Positions 9,070 through 17,249 of a DNA stretch of 64,000 bases are shown piece by piece. Made by a program: the position numbers and the translations under genes. The DNA is from Hyphomicrobium sp. (GTDB taxonomy: Bacteria > Pseudomonadota > Alphaproteobacteria > Rhizobiales > Hyphomicrobiaceae): the NCBI RefSeq assembly GCF_003987855.1, contig NZ_RXIZ01000015.1:318778-382777 (forward strand), in the 5' to 3' direction. How positions within the stretch are numbered: position 1 is the first letter of the stretch; every line of letters starts with the position of its first letter. The notes beneath the pieces were generated by a model that saw nothing but the letters and a program-made list of their open reading frames with translations, made no database searches and was not told where the DNA came from.

Positions 9070-10365
9070 TTAAGCTGCCTTCGCGACGGCGTCCGTCAGT
9101 GCTGCTTCGAAAACATCCATGCCTTCACGAACGAGGTCATCGCTCGCTGTCAGGGGCACCAGGAAACGGATGACGTTGCCATAGGTGCCGCAAGACAGCA
9201 GAATGAGGCCGCGGTCGCTTGCAGATTTGAGAAGCGCGGCGGTCAGTTCCGGAGCGGGTTCGCCGCTGGCCTTGTCTTTCACCAGCTCGACCGCGCACAT
9301 GGCGCCCAGACCGCGCACATCCCCGATACAATTGAGGTTCGAATTGTTCTGAAGCGCCGAGCAGCGATCCATGATGATTTTGCCGATGGCGTTGGCGCGA
9401 TCGCACAGTTTCTCTTCCGCGATCACGTCGAGAACGGCGTGCGCGGACGCACAGGCGAGGGGATTGCCCGCGTACGTGCCACCTAGCCCGCCCGGGTTCG
9501 AGGCATCCATTACATCGGCTCGTCCGACGATCGCCGACAAAGGCAGACCGCCAGCCAAGCCTTTCGCCATCGTGACCACGTCGGCCTTCACGCCGTAGTG
9601 CTCCATCGCGAACATTTTGCCTGTGCGTGCGAATCCGGTCTGGATCTCGTCGGCGATGAGCAGAATTCCATGATCGTCGCAAAGGCTGCGCAGCGCGACC
9701 ATGAAGTCCTTCGGCACGATGTTGAAGCCGCCTTCGCCCTGCACCGGCTCAATGATGATCCCGGCAATACTTGAAGGATCTGCCGTATGCTTGAAGAGCG
9801 ACTTCAGGCTCTTGATGCTCTGCTCGCTGCTTCCTCCGTGATAGAGGTTCGGGAATTCGACATTGTAGACGTCGGCAGGGAAGGGGCCGTAGCCCTTCTT
9901 GTAGGGCACGACCTTACCCGTCAGGGCCATGCCCATGAGGGTGCGTCCGTGAAAGCCGCCCGCGAACGAAATGATGCCGGATCGTCCTGTGAACGCGCGG
10001 GCCACCTTGACCGCGTTCTCGACGGCTTCAGCACCCGTGGACGCCAGCATCGTCTTGGCCGGTCCGGGCACGGGGGCGACAGCGTTAAGTCTCTCGGCGA
10101 GGCTTACGTAGTTCTCATAAGGGGTCACCTGGAAGCAGACGTGGCTGAATGATTTCAGCTGATCTTCCACCGCCTTTACCAGCCGCGGATGCTGGTGCCC
10201 GGTATTGACGACGGCGATGCCAGCGCCGAAGTCGATGTAGCGCTTTCCGTCCTCACTCCAGATTTCGGCGTTCTTCGCGGTTTTGGCGAAGATTTGAGTC
10301 ACGTTGCCAACGCCCCTCGGAACGGCGGCGACGCGGCGGGCCTGGAGCTCGGCTGAGGTAGCCAT
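9070..10365 (-). CDS. gabT: 4-aminobutyrate aminotransferase
   Basis: GabT (431 aa) transfers the amino group of GABA to 2-oxoglutarate, giving succinate semialdehyde. ATG at 10365 (MATSAELQARRVAAVPRG) is chosen because gaagga lies at good spacing; the ORF track's longer start lacks this. Motifs are NTGHQHP, STGAEAVENAVKVARA, FHGRTLMGMALTG, IIEPVQGEGGF, LIADEIQTGFARTG, and the PLP lysine in TMAKGLAGGLPLSA. It is downstream of gabD in the operon, with a hairpin in the gap. This is a typical final step of the putrescine-to-succinate route. Confidence 0.93.
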   Translation of the reverse strand: MATSAELQARRVAAVPRGVGNVTQIFAKTAKNAEIWSEDGKRYIDFGAGIAVVNTGHQHPRLVKAVEDQLKSFSHVCFQVTPYENYVSLAERLNAVAPVPGPAKTMLASTGAEAVENAVKVARAFTGRSGIISFAGGFHGRTLMGMALTGKVVPYKKGYGPFPADVYNVEFPNLYHGGSSEQSIKSLKSLFKHTADPSSIAGIIIEPVQGEGGFNIVPKDFMVALRSLCDDHGILLIADEIQTGFARTGKMFAMEHYGVKADVVTMAKGLAGGLPLSAIVGRADVMDASNPGGLGGTYAGNPLACASAHAVLDVIAEEKLCDRANAIGKIIMDRCSALQNNSNLNCIGDVRGLGAMCAVELVKDKASGEPAPELTAALLKSASDRGLILLSCGTYGNVIRFLVPLTASDDLVREGMDVFEAALTDAVAKAA

Positions 10366-10404
10366 GGGAATCCTTCGTGGTTCGAATGCGAGGATCGAAG
10401 CGCG

Positions 10405-10436
10405 TCGGCGGAGCAATAATTCAAATGCTCCGCCGA
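10405..10436 (-). other. Strong intercistronic hairpin between gabD and gabT
   Basis: An 11-bp perfect stem, tcggcggagca/tgctccgccga, has a 10-base AT-rich loop. It lies in the 81-base gap between gabD and gabT. No T-run follows on the minus strand, suggesting an attenuator or mRNA-stabilising element rather than a full terminator. Confidence 0.6.
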
Positions 10437-10446
10437 AACTTGACTG

Positions 10447-11901
10447 CTAGGCGTTGATGCCGCCAAGGCAGATCATTTTTGTTTCGAGATATTCGTTAAG
10501 GCCTTCGTCGGCGCCCTCGCGGCCGAGGCCGGACTGCTTGATGCCTCCGAAGGGCGCAACCTCATTCGAGAACACGCCCTCGTTTACGCCGACCATGCCA
10601 GCTTCCAGCGCTTCCGCCACGCGCCAGGCGCGCGAGACATTCTGACTGAATAGGTAGGCGGCGAGACCGAACGGTGTGCTGTTGGCGATGCGGATCGCAT
10701 CGGCCTCCGTTTCAAATCGAATGAGGGACGCGACCGGACCGAAGATCTCCTCATTGGCGATCGTCATTTCGGTCGTGACACCGGTGACGACTGTCGGCTG
10801 GAAGAAAAGCGGCCCATGGCTGTCGGGCTGGCCACCCATTTCGACCTTTGCTCCTCCCGAAACGGCCCCCGCCAGCAGCGTCTTCACCTTGTCGATGGCT
10901 TCGGCGTTGATCAGCGGTCCGATCGTGGACTTCGCATCGCGACCGGGCGCAACCACGAGCTTGCCTGCTTCTTCTTTCAGGGCCGCAACGAACTTGTCGA
11001 AAATCCCCGCCTGAACGAGAATTCGATTGGCGCAAACGCATGTCTGCCCTGCATTGCGAAATTTCGACGCCATCGTTCCGGCGACCGCCTGCTTCAGGTC
11101 GGCGTCGTCGAAAATGATGAGCGGCGCATTACCGCCGAGTTCGAGCGTCAGCTTCTTGATCGTGTCGGCGCACTGCCGATAGAGAATCCGGCCGACTTCC
11201 GTCGAGCCGGTGAACGTCAGCTTCCGCACGCGGTCATCGGCCGTCAGCACCTTGCCGATGCCAGGACCATCGAGCGTCGTAATCACGTTGAAAACGCCGG
11301 GCGGCACGCCAGCATCCTGTGCCAGCTTCGCGAGCGCGAGCGCGCAGAGAGGCGTCTCTTCCGATGGCTTCACGACGATCGTACAGCCGGCAGCAAGCGC
11401 ACAACCAACCTTGCGGGTGATCATCGCGATTGGGAAGTTCCACGGCGTGATTGCCGCGCAGACGCCGATCGGTTGCTTGATCGTTAGATAACGACGCGAA
11501 GCGATCGTCGTCGGAATCGTATGGCCGTAAGCGCGCTTTCCTTCTTCCGCGAACCACTCGATGAACGAGGCGCCGTAACCAACCTCGCCGCGAGATTCCG
11601 TCAGCGGCTTGCCCTGTTCGGCCGTCATGAGCTGGGCGAGAGGTTCGGTCTCAGCAACGATGAGTTCGAACCACTTCCGCAGGATCTGCGCGCGTTCTTT
11701 GGCCGGCTTAGCCGCCCATGCGGGAAAGGCCTTATGCGCCGCATCGATGGCGCGCTTGGCGTCCTCAGGCGTCAGATCCGGAACATCGACAAGCTTTTCG
11801 CCCGTCGCCGGATCGAGAACAGGAAAGGTCTTTTTCGAAGTCACCCATTCGCCGTCGATGAAGGCGGCTGAGGGAAAGGGAGTTGATGGCTTGACGTTCA
11901 T
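10447..11901 (-). CDS. gabD: NAD(P)-dependent succinate-semialdehyde dehydrogenase
   Basis: GabD (484 aa) oxidises succinate semialdehyde to succinate. Family features are TPWNFPIAMITRKVGCALAAG, the general-base glutamate in LTLELGGNAP, and the catalytic cysteine in FRNAGQTCVCANRI. The C-terminus has FGGIKQSGLGREG. The length is normal and a ggag block precedes the ATG. It lies 20 bases after the puuC-type dehydrogenase and before gabT, so it is in the amine operon. The specific substrate follows from both the subfamily motifs and the gabT neighbour. Confidence 0.92.
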   Translation of the reverse strand: MNVKPSTPFPSAAFIDGEWVTSKKTFPVLDPATGEKLVDVPDLTPEDAKRAIDAAHKAFPAWAAKPAKERAQILRKWFELIVAETEPLAQLMTAEQGKPLTESRGEVGYGASFIEWFAEEGKRAYGHTIPTTIASRRYLTIKQPIGVCAAITPWNFPIAMITRKVGCALAAGCTIVVKPSEETPLCALALAKLAQDAGVPPGVFNVITTLDGPGIGKVLTADDRVRKLTFTGSTEVGRILYRQCADTIKKLTLELGGNAPLIIFDDADLKQAVAGTMASKFRNAGQTCVCANRILVQAGIFDKFVAALKEEAGKLVVAPGRDAKSTIGPLINAEAIDKVKTLLAGAVSGGAKVEMGGQPDSHGPLFFQPTVVTGVTTEMTIANEEIFGPVASLIRFETEADAIRIANSTPFGLAAYLFSQNVSRAWRVAEALEAGMVGVNEGVFSNEVAPFGGIKQSGLGREGADEGLNEYLETKMICLGGINA

Positions 11902-11921
11902 TTCACTGTCTCCGGGGGGCG

Positions 11922-13409
11922 TCAGAGTGTGATTGAGACCGACTTTAAGTCGGCATACTTATGTAGTGCGTGCAGCGAGCGATCGCGACCGAAGCCGGAC
12001 TGCTTGAAGCCGCCGAACGGCATCGTGATGTCGCAGCTGTCCCAGCCGTTGATCCAGACGAGCCCGGCACGGATCTCGCGGGCGGCGCGGTGGGCGAGGG
12101 TAATGTCTTTCGTCCAAAGTCCCGCCGCTAGACCGTAGTTGCTGTCATTGGCGATACGGATGGCGTCATCCGCTTCCTTGAAGCGCGTAATCGCCAGCAC
12201 CGGCCCAAAGACTTCCTCTCGCGCCAGCGTGTTCTCGGGCGTCACGCTATCGAAGACGGTGGGCTCAACGTAAAAGCCGCCACTCTCCGCGCGCGTGCGG
12301 TTGCCGCCGAGTGCCAATGAACCGCCCTCGCGTTTCGCTGTCTCGATATAGCGTAGCGCAGTCTTCATCTGTTCTTCGCTGACCATAGCGCCCGATGTCG
12401 TCGTCGGCTCGAGTGGATCGCCGGCAACGATTTTTCGGGCAACCGTTATGAGCCGATTGGTGAAATCATCGGCTATCGCGTCTTGTACGAGGAGACGAGA
12501 TCCGGCAGTGCATACCTGCCCTGAATTATAAAATATCCCCCACGCCGCTTCCGTCGCGGCGCGATCGAGATCCGGGCAGTCCGCGAATACGATGTGTGGG
12601 GACTTTCCGCCGAGCTCAAGGCTGACGCGCTTCAAGTTGCTCTGTCCCGAATACTGCATGAGCAGCTTTCCGACGGCCCCCGAGCCGGTGAAAGCGATCA
12701 TGTCGACATCATTGTGCAGCGCGAGCGCCTTGCCGGCCTCTGCGCCGAACCCCGGGACGACGTTCAGAACCCCGGCCGGCAGACCGGCTTCGAGAGCCAA
12801 TTCACCAAGTTTGAGGGCCGTGAGCGGTGATTGTTCCGCCGGCTTCAGCACGACGGAATTACCCATCGCCAAGGCCGGAGCAACCTTCCACATCGCCATG
12901 TGCAGCGGGAAATTCCACGGTACGATTGCGCCGATGACACCTAGCGGATCGTGAAGCACGAATGAGAAGCGATCCGGAGCCTCCGGCGCAACCTCGCCGT
13001 AAATCTTGTCGAGCGCTTCGGCGTAATACCGAAGCGTCCGAATTGCGTTCGGAACATCGCCACCGAGCGCATTGGAAATAGGTTTGCCGACATCAAGGCT
13101 TTCCAGAACCGCTAACGTTTCGATGTCGCGTTCCATCAGCTCGGCGAGCTTGAAAAGGATGCGCTTTTTCTCGCGATAGTGCAGCTTGCGCCACGCCCCG
13201 TCCTCGAACGCGCGACGCGCGCTTTTCACGGCGAGGTCGACGTCCTCCGGTCCGCACTGCGCGACATGATTGAGCACGCGCCCGTTGCGCGGGGTGACAT
13301 TGGCAAAAGTTTTTCCCGAGACGCTGCCGACCAATTTGCCGTCGATCACCGCCTCGCCCGGAAGCTTGATTGATCCGGCGACGGCTTCAAAGTGGGCGAG
13401 CGATGTCAT
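11922..13409 (-). CDS. puuC: Gamma-glutamyl-gamma-aminobutyraldehyde dehydrogenase-like ALDH
   Basis: This 495-aa aldehyde dehydrogenase has VPWNFPLHMAMWKVAPALA, the glutamate in VSLELGGKSP, the catalytic Cys in NSGQVCTAGSRLL and the C-terminal FGGFKQSGFGRDRS. These resemble PuuC/KauB-type enzymes acting on aminoaldehydes. It sits directly after puuA (12 bases) and before gabD. The expected role is oxidation of gamma-glutamyl-gamma-aminobutyraldehyde or 4-aminobutanal to the acid. The exact aldehyde cannot be set from sequence alone, and a broader aminoaldehyde dehydrogenase role is possible. Confidence 0.83.
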   Translation of the reverse strand: MTSLAHFEAVAGSIKLPGEAVIDGKLVGSVSGKTFANVTPRNGRVLNHVAQCGPEDVDLAVKSARRAFEDGAWRKLHYREKKRILFKLAELMERDIETLAVLESLDVGKPISNALGGDVPNAIRTLRYYAEALDKIYGEVAPEAPDRFSFVLHDPLGVIGAIVPWNFPLHMAMWKVAPALAMGNSVVLKPAEQSPLTALKLGELALEAGLPAGVLNVVPGFGAEAGKALALHNDVDMIAFTGSGAVGKLLMQYSGQSNLKRVSLELGGKSPHIVFADCPDLDRAATEAAWGIFYNSGQVCTAGSRLLVQDAIADDFTNRLITVARKIVAGDPLEPTTTSGAMVSEEQMKTALRYIETAKREGGSLALGGNRTRAESGGFYVEPTVFDSVTPENTLAREEVFGPVLAITRFKEADDAIRIANDSNYGLAAGLWTKDITLAHRAAREIRAGLVWINGWDSCDITMPFGGFKQSGFGRDRSLHALHKYADLKSVSITL

Positions 13410-13421
13410 GATGGTGAAATC

Positions 13422-14768
13422 CTATGCAACCTGAGCGTACCACTCGTAATCGAGCGAGGTAACGATGCGTTCGAAGCTGATCCGCTCCGTTTCCTTCAAG
13501 CGATAGTAGATGTCCTGGAAGGTTGCGCCGAAAGCGTCGCGCACAATGTCCGAGGAACGGAATCGGCTGAGCGCGTTGACCCACGACGTCGGCAATGTGG
13601 GCCCGTCGAGCTCTTCGGCGTTGCCTTCCGCATGTTGGCCCGGATCGATACGGTTGATGAGCCCGTGCCGCACTCCACCCAAGATCGCTGCGATAACGAG
13701 GAACGGGTTGGCATCGGCACCCGAGACGCGATGCTCGATACGTGTGGCTGGTCCTGAGCAGCACGGCACGCGCAGCGCTACGGTCCGATTGTTGAATCCC
13801 CAATGCGCCGCCATCGGCACATAGGATTCCGGTACATAGCGGCGATACGCGTTCGCCGATTGCGCCCAAACGGCCATGAAATCCGGCATGGATGCCTGCA
13901 GGCCGCCAATGGCGTGCCGGAACATGGGCGCCATCGGATCGCCCGCAAAGAGATTGTTTCCTTGCGGATCGATGAGGCTCACGTGAATGTGCATGCCCGA
14001 ACCGGTCCAATCATGGTGCGGCTTTGCCATGAATGTCGCTTCGAGATCGTGGGCGCGGGCTGCGGCCTTCACAGCGCGCTTCAGCAGGACGCCATCGAGC
14101 GCTGCCGTCATAGCTTCGCTGTGCTTTAGGTTGATCTCGAACTGACCGGGCCCCGATTCCTGCATCACGGCGTCGACAGGGAGGCCCTGCGCATCGGCAA
14201 TGCGATAGACATCGTCGATGAAGGGGCCGAGCGAATCCATCTCCTCGAAACCGAACGTCATTGGACGTTCCGGATCAGCAGACAGCCCAGGCGGCGTCAC
14301 CAGACTGAAATTTCCGTCCGGCATCCGTCGTGTGACATAAAATTCAAGTTCGACGGCGACGATCGGCTTCTGGCCCGCTTGTGCGAGACGATCGACCTGT
14401 GTCGCGAGCACCGCCCGCGGATCCATATCGCAGGCATCGACCGGAACCATCACGCCTTGCGCGTGCGTTCGGTTGCCGACGGGCACGGGCCTTAATGTGC
14501 CGGAGAGCACTCGGAACGGAATATCGTGGTCGCCAGTCTCCCAGAGACGTCCTGTCTCTGCGATAGAGTTTCCGCGCGGATCGAGAACGTAGACAGATGC
14601 TGGGAGCAAAAGTCCATTCTTCGCCGCGCCAAGAAGGTCACCCCTGCGCATCCGCTTTCCACGCGGCATGCCGTTCATATCGAACAGCAGGATGTCGATC
14701 CATGAAACGGTTGGATTGGCGTCGAGGAATTCAGAGGCTTCTTCAACTGTCAGAAAATTATCGGTCAT
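13422..14768 (-). CDS. puuA: Glutamine synthetase-like gamma-glutamylpolyamine synthetase
   Basis: This 448-aa member of the glutamine synthetase superfamily has the N-terminal beta-grasp and C-terminal catalytic domain: VELEFYV, ESGPGQFEINL, GSGMHIHVSL, NNRTVALRVP and RIEHRVSGADANP. PuuA-type enzymes ligate glutamate to putrescine or other amines with ATP. Its start overlaps the puuD stop by 4 bases, and it precedes puuC. This context argues for gamma-glutamylputrescine synthetase. The related enzyme GMA synthetase (gmaS, methylamine) is an alternative worth noting in a methylotroph, but the puuD/puuC/gab neighbours favour the polyamine role. Confidence 0.83.
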   Translation of the reverse strand: MTDNFLTVEEASEFLDANPTVSWIDILLFDMNGMPRGKRMRRGDLLGAAKNGLLLPASVYVLDPRGNSIAETGRLWETGDHDIPFRVLSGTLRPVPVGNRTHAQGVMVPVDACDMDPRAVLATQVDRLAQAGQKPIVAVELEFYVTRRMPDGNFSLVTPPGLSADPERPMTFGFEEMDSLGPFIDDVYRIADAQGLPVDAVMQESGPGQFEINLKHSEAMTAALDGVLLKRAVKAAARAHDLEATFMAKPHHDWTGSGMHIHVSLIDPQGNNLFAGDPMAPMFRHAIGGLQASMPDFMAVWAQSANAYRRYVPESYVPMAAHWGFNNRTVALRVPCCSGPATRIEHRVSGADANPFLVIAAILGGVRHGLINRIDPGQHAEGNAEELDGPTLPTSWVNALSRFRSSDIVRDAFGATFQDIYYRLKETERISFERIVTSLDYEWYAQVA

Positions 14769-15517
14769 GCGGCCTGGCCTTTTGCGATCATACCTCTTGC
14801 GGCGTCACCGAAGCGGCGGAACAGCGCCAGGGATGCTGGGTTGGAACGGAGCTGCCACTCGGGATGCCACTGCACGCCAAGTGAGAACGGATTGCCGGCG
14901 GCGACGCGGGCGGCTTCGACCAAGCCGTCCTCCGCGAACGCCTCGGCGACGAGAGGTTTGGCGAGATCTCGTATCCCCTGCCCATGAAGGGAATTGACGA
15001 TGATCCGATCCTGGCCGAGCCATGTCTTGAGTTCTCCGGTCAGCGTGACCGGATGGCGCGGCGCAAACATCACGTCGAAATCGGTGACCTTCGGCTCGCG
15101 ATGGTCGGCGAAGCCCTCGACGGTATGAACGGCCTGATGGAGCGAGCCGCCAAGCGCGACGTTGAGTTCCTGAAAGCCCCGGCAGATAGCCATGATCGGA
15201 ACCTTGCGCTCCACCGCCGCGCGGATGAGCGGCAGTGTCACGGCATCGCGATCGCGGTCGATCGCCTCAGGCAAAACCGGCTCCTCCAGCCCATAGTTTT
15301 CAGGATGGACGTTGGAGATAGCGCCTGTCAGCAAGATGCCCGACGCGATGGCGAGCACCGACCCGATATCGGAAAGTCCCTTCCCGACAGGAAGAAGGAG
15401 CGGCTGACATTCGCTGCCCTCGGCTACGGCGGCGCAGTACTTCCGCCCCACCGTATCCGAGATCAAGCCGCTGACGGTTTCCGTGCTGCAAGGAATTACG
15501 ACGACTGGCCGGCTCAT
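14765..15517 (-). CDS. puuD: Gamma-glutamyl-GABA hydrolase (class I GATase-like, C26)
   Basis: This 250-aa protein would release GABA and glutamate from gamma-glutamyl-GABA. The ATG at 15517 (MSRPVVVIPCSTE) is preferred over the longer track ORF because it overlaps the upstream transaminase stop as ATGA. The nucleophile cysteine lies in MAICRGFQELNVALGG and the catalytic histidine in GVQWHPEWQ. Other conserved stretches are NVHPENYG and VNSLHGQGI. The gene is coupled on both sides by 4-base overlaps (to the transaminase and to puuA), a tight translational unit. High confidence in family and context. Confidence 0.9.
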   Translation of the reverse strand: MSRPVVVIPCSTETVSGLISDTVGRKYCAAVAEGSECQPLLLPVGKGLSDIGSVLAIASGILLTGAISNVHPENYGLEEPVLPEAIDRDRDAVTLPLIRAAVERKVPIMAICRGFQELNVALGGSLHQAVHTVEGFADHREPKVTDFDVMFAPRHPVTLTGELKTWLGQDRIIVNSLHGQGIRDLAKPLVAEAFAEDGLVEAARVAAGNPFSLGVQWHPEWQLRSNPASLALFRRFGDAARGMIAKGQAA

Positions 15518-16899
15518 GCAGCCATCTCTCCTTGAACGGCCGAAAGCGTCATATCGAGCGCCTTTTGAATCACGCGTCCTGCCTCTTCGAACTGTTCTTC
15601 CGTCCAGATCAACGGCGGTGCGCACACCATCGTGTCGTAGACGGCACGCATGATGAAGCCTTCGCGGAAGAAGTGATCGCGGCAGATGAGGCCCACTCGG
15701 CCGGGGTTGTCGAAGCGGCGGCGTGTTCTCCTATCGGCGACGAGTTCGATGGCGCCCAGCATGCCAATCGTGCGGACTTCGCCGACGAGCGGATGATCCT
15801 TGAAGCGCGCAAAGAGCTTCGCAAGCGCCGGTCCGGTGGTCTCTTTGACCTTCGGCACGAGCCGCTCGCGCTCCATGATCTCCAAGTTTTTCAGAGCCAC
15901 TGCGCACGCCACCGGATGGCCCGAGAACGTGTATCCGTGGTTGAAGTCATCGTCCTTCGCCATCAGCGCTTCAACGATCTTGTCGTCGACGAGCACGCCG
16001 GATAGCGGGATATATCCTGACGTCGCTGCCTTGGCGAATGTGATTAGATTTGGCCGGATTCCGTAGAATTCCGAAGCAAACCACGTGCCCACGCGGCCGA
16101 AACCGGTGATGACTTCATCAGCGAGCAGCAGGATGCCGTACTTGTCGACGATGCGCTGAACTTCGGGCCAGTAAGTGGAGGGCGCGATCTTGACGCCACC
16201 TGCGCCCTGTACGGGTTCACCAGCGAATGCCGCGACGTTTTCGGGGCCGCAACGTAGAATTTCTTCTTCGATCGCGCGCGCGGCGCGAAGGCCGAATGCC
16301 TCGGGCGTCTCGCCGGGGAATGAGTCCCCGTACCAGTAGGGGTCCATCACATGACGGAAACCTTCGTACACGGGATAGCTATGCTGATGGACATGGCTCA
16401 TGCCGCCCATTGATCCCGCAGCGATCGTCGAGCCATGATACGCGTTCTTGCGGCTGATGATGATGCGCCGCTTGGGCTCGCCTTTTAGCGTCCAGTAATG
16501 CCGAATGAGGCGGATTGCCGTGTCGTTGGATTCCGAGCCGGATGAGCCGAAAAATACCTGATTGAGATTTGCTGGAGCTATCTCGGCGAGCTTGCGTGCC
16601 AGCGCTACCACCGGCGGATGCGTCGTCTTGAAGAACGTATTGTAAAACGGCAGTTCGACCATCTGATCGTAGGCGGCTTGCGCCAGCTCTTTGTTGCCGT
16701 AGCCGATATTTGTCGTCCAAAGGCCCGCCATCCCGTCAAGGATTCGATGACCCTCGCTATCGATGACGTACGGACCTTCGCCTTTGACGATCACGCGAAC
16801 GCTTCCGCTGCCGCGGAGCGATTGATGATCCGAAAACGGATGAAGATGGTGCTGTGCGTCGAGCTGCTGAATCTGCTTGGTAGGGATACGGTTGGACAC
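15514..16899 (-). CDS. Putrescine/polyamine aminotransferase (SpuC-like, class III)
   Basis: This 461-aa PLP transaminase starts at GTG 16899 with a strong ggagg block. Features are HPFSDHQSL near the N-terminus, FFGSSGSESNDTAIRLIRHY, NAYHGSTIAAGSMGG, LLLADEVITGFGRVG and the PLP lysine in TFAKAATSGYIPLSG. These match pyruvate-dependent putrescine aminotransferases such as SpuC. It is the first gene of the operon, overlapping puuD. In the absence of a PuuB oxidase gene it could act on putrescine itself or on gamma-glutamylputrescine. Family confident, substrate inferred. Confidence 0.83.
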   Translation of the reverse strand: MSNRIPTKQIQQLDAQHHLHPFSDHQSLRGSGSVRVIVKGEGPYVIDSEGHRILDGMAGLWTTNIGYGNKELAQAAYDQMVELPFYNTFFKTTHPPVVALARKLAEIAPANLNQVFFGSSGSESNDTAIRLIRHYWTLKGEPKRRIIISRKNAYHGSTIAAGSMGGMSHVHQHSYPVYEGFRHVMDPYWYGDSFPGETPEAFGLRAARAIEEEILRCGPENVAAFAGEPVQGAGGVKIAPSTYWPEVQRIVDKYGILLLADEVITGFGRVGTWFASEFYGIRPNLITFAKAATSGYIPLSGVLVDDKIVEALMAKDDDFNHGYTFSGHPVACAVALKNLEIMERERLVPKVKETTGPALAKLFARFKDHPLVGEVRTIGMLGAIELVADRRTRRRFDNPGRVGLICRDHFFREGFIMRAVYDTMVCAPPLIWTEEQFEEAGRVIQKALDMTLSAVQGEMAA

Positions 16900-17056
16900 G
16901 GGAAAGCCTCCAGCGAAAAAGGTAAAATTGGACGGGCCATCAGCCCGGACTTGAAAGGCTAGGAGGGTTAGTGCGGCGTGTAGCCGATGCGTGCACAGAG
17001 CTTCATAAGCTCGCGTTTTGGATGCGGGATGCTGTGCATGGCACGCGACGCCCTAT

Positions 17057-17078
17057 GGCAGTGAGGAAAATCACTGCC
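17057..17078. promoter_or_regulatory. Inverted repeat in the divergent amine/TetR region
   Basis: ggcagtga-ggaaaa-tcactgcc is a perfect inverted repeat with 8-bp arms and 6-base spacer. It is midway between the two divergent genes. Its size and spacing suit an operator for a dimeric repressor such as the adjacent TetR protein. This is an inference. Confidence 0.45.
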
Positions 17079-17217
17079 TCGGTAATAGGCCGGATCCTCG
17101 ATATCTACCAGCGCCATAACGGCATAATCCTCGCGGCGTTGTTCTCACCGGTAGTCCGGACCAAACACAAATATGATCGGGCATGGCTTGCATCTTGAAG
17201 CTTTAGCAGTCTAAACT

Positions 17218-17231
17218 CTACACCGTAGAAG
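17218..17231. promoter_or_regulatory. CTACACCGTAG element upstream of the TetR gene
   Basis: The same 14-mer as upstream of ald, ctacaccgtagaag, lies 19-32 bases before the TetR start. Here the arms extend to 5 bp (TCTAC-acc-GTAGA). Its position would suit autoregulation or a promoter element. Confidence 0.4.
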
Positions 17232-17249
17232 TCAAGAGGCGGCGGGCTA

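Larger units (their letters stand above)
16900..17249. other. Divergent promoter region, amine operon / TetR gene
   Basis: This 350-base stretch has no convincing gene; the 75-aa plus-strand ORF at 16971 has no recognisable features. It must hold the promoters of the minus-strand amine operon and of the plus-strand TetR-eutBC unit. It includes one 8-bp inverted repeat and one CTACACCGTAG element, listed separately. Confidence 0.7.

Noticed and set aside
16971-17198. 75-aa plus-strand ORF in the divergent amine/TetR spacer
   Set aside because: No Shine-Dalgarno, no recognisable motif, and it spans a region needed for two promoters.
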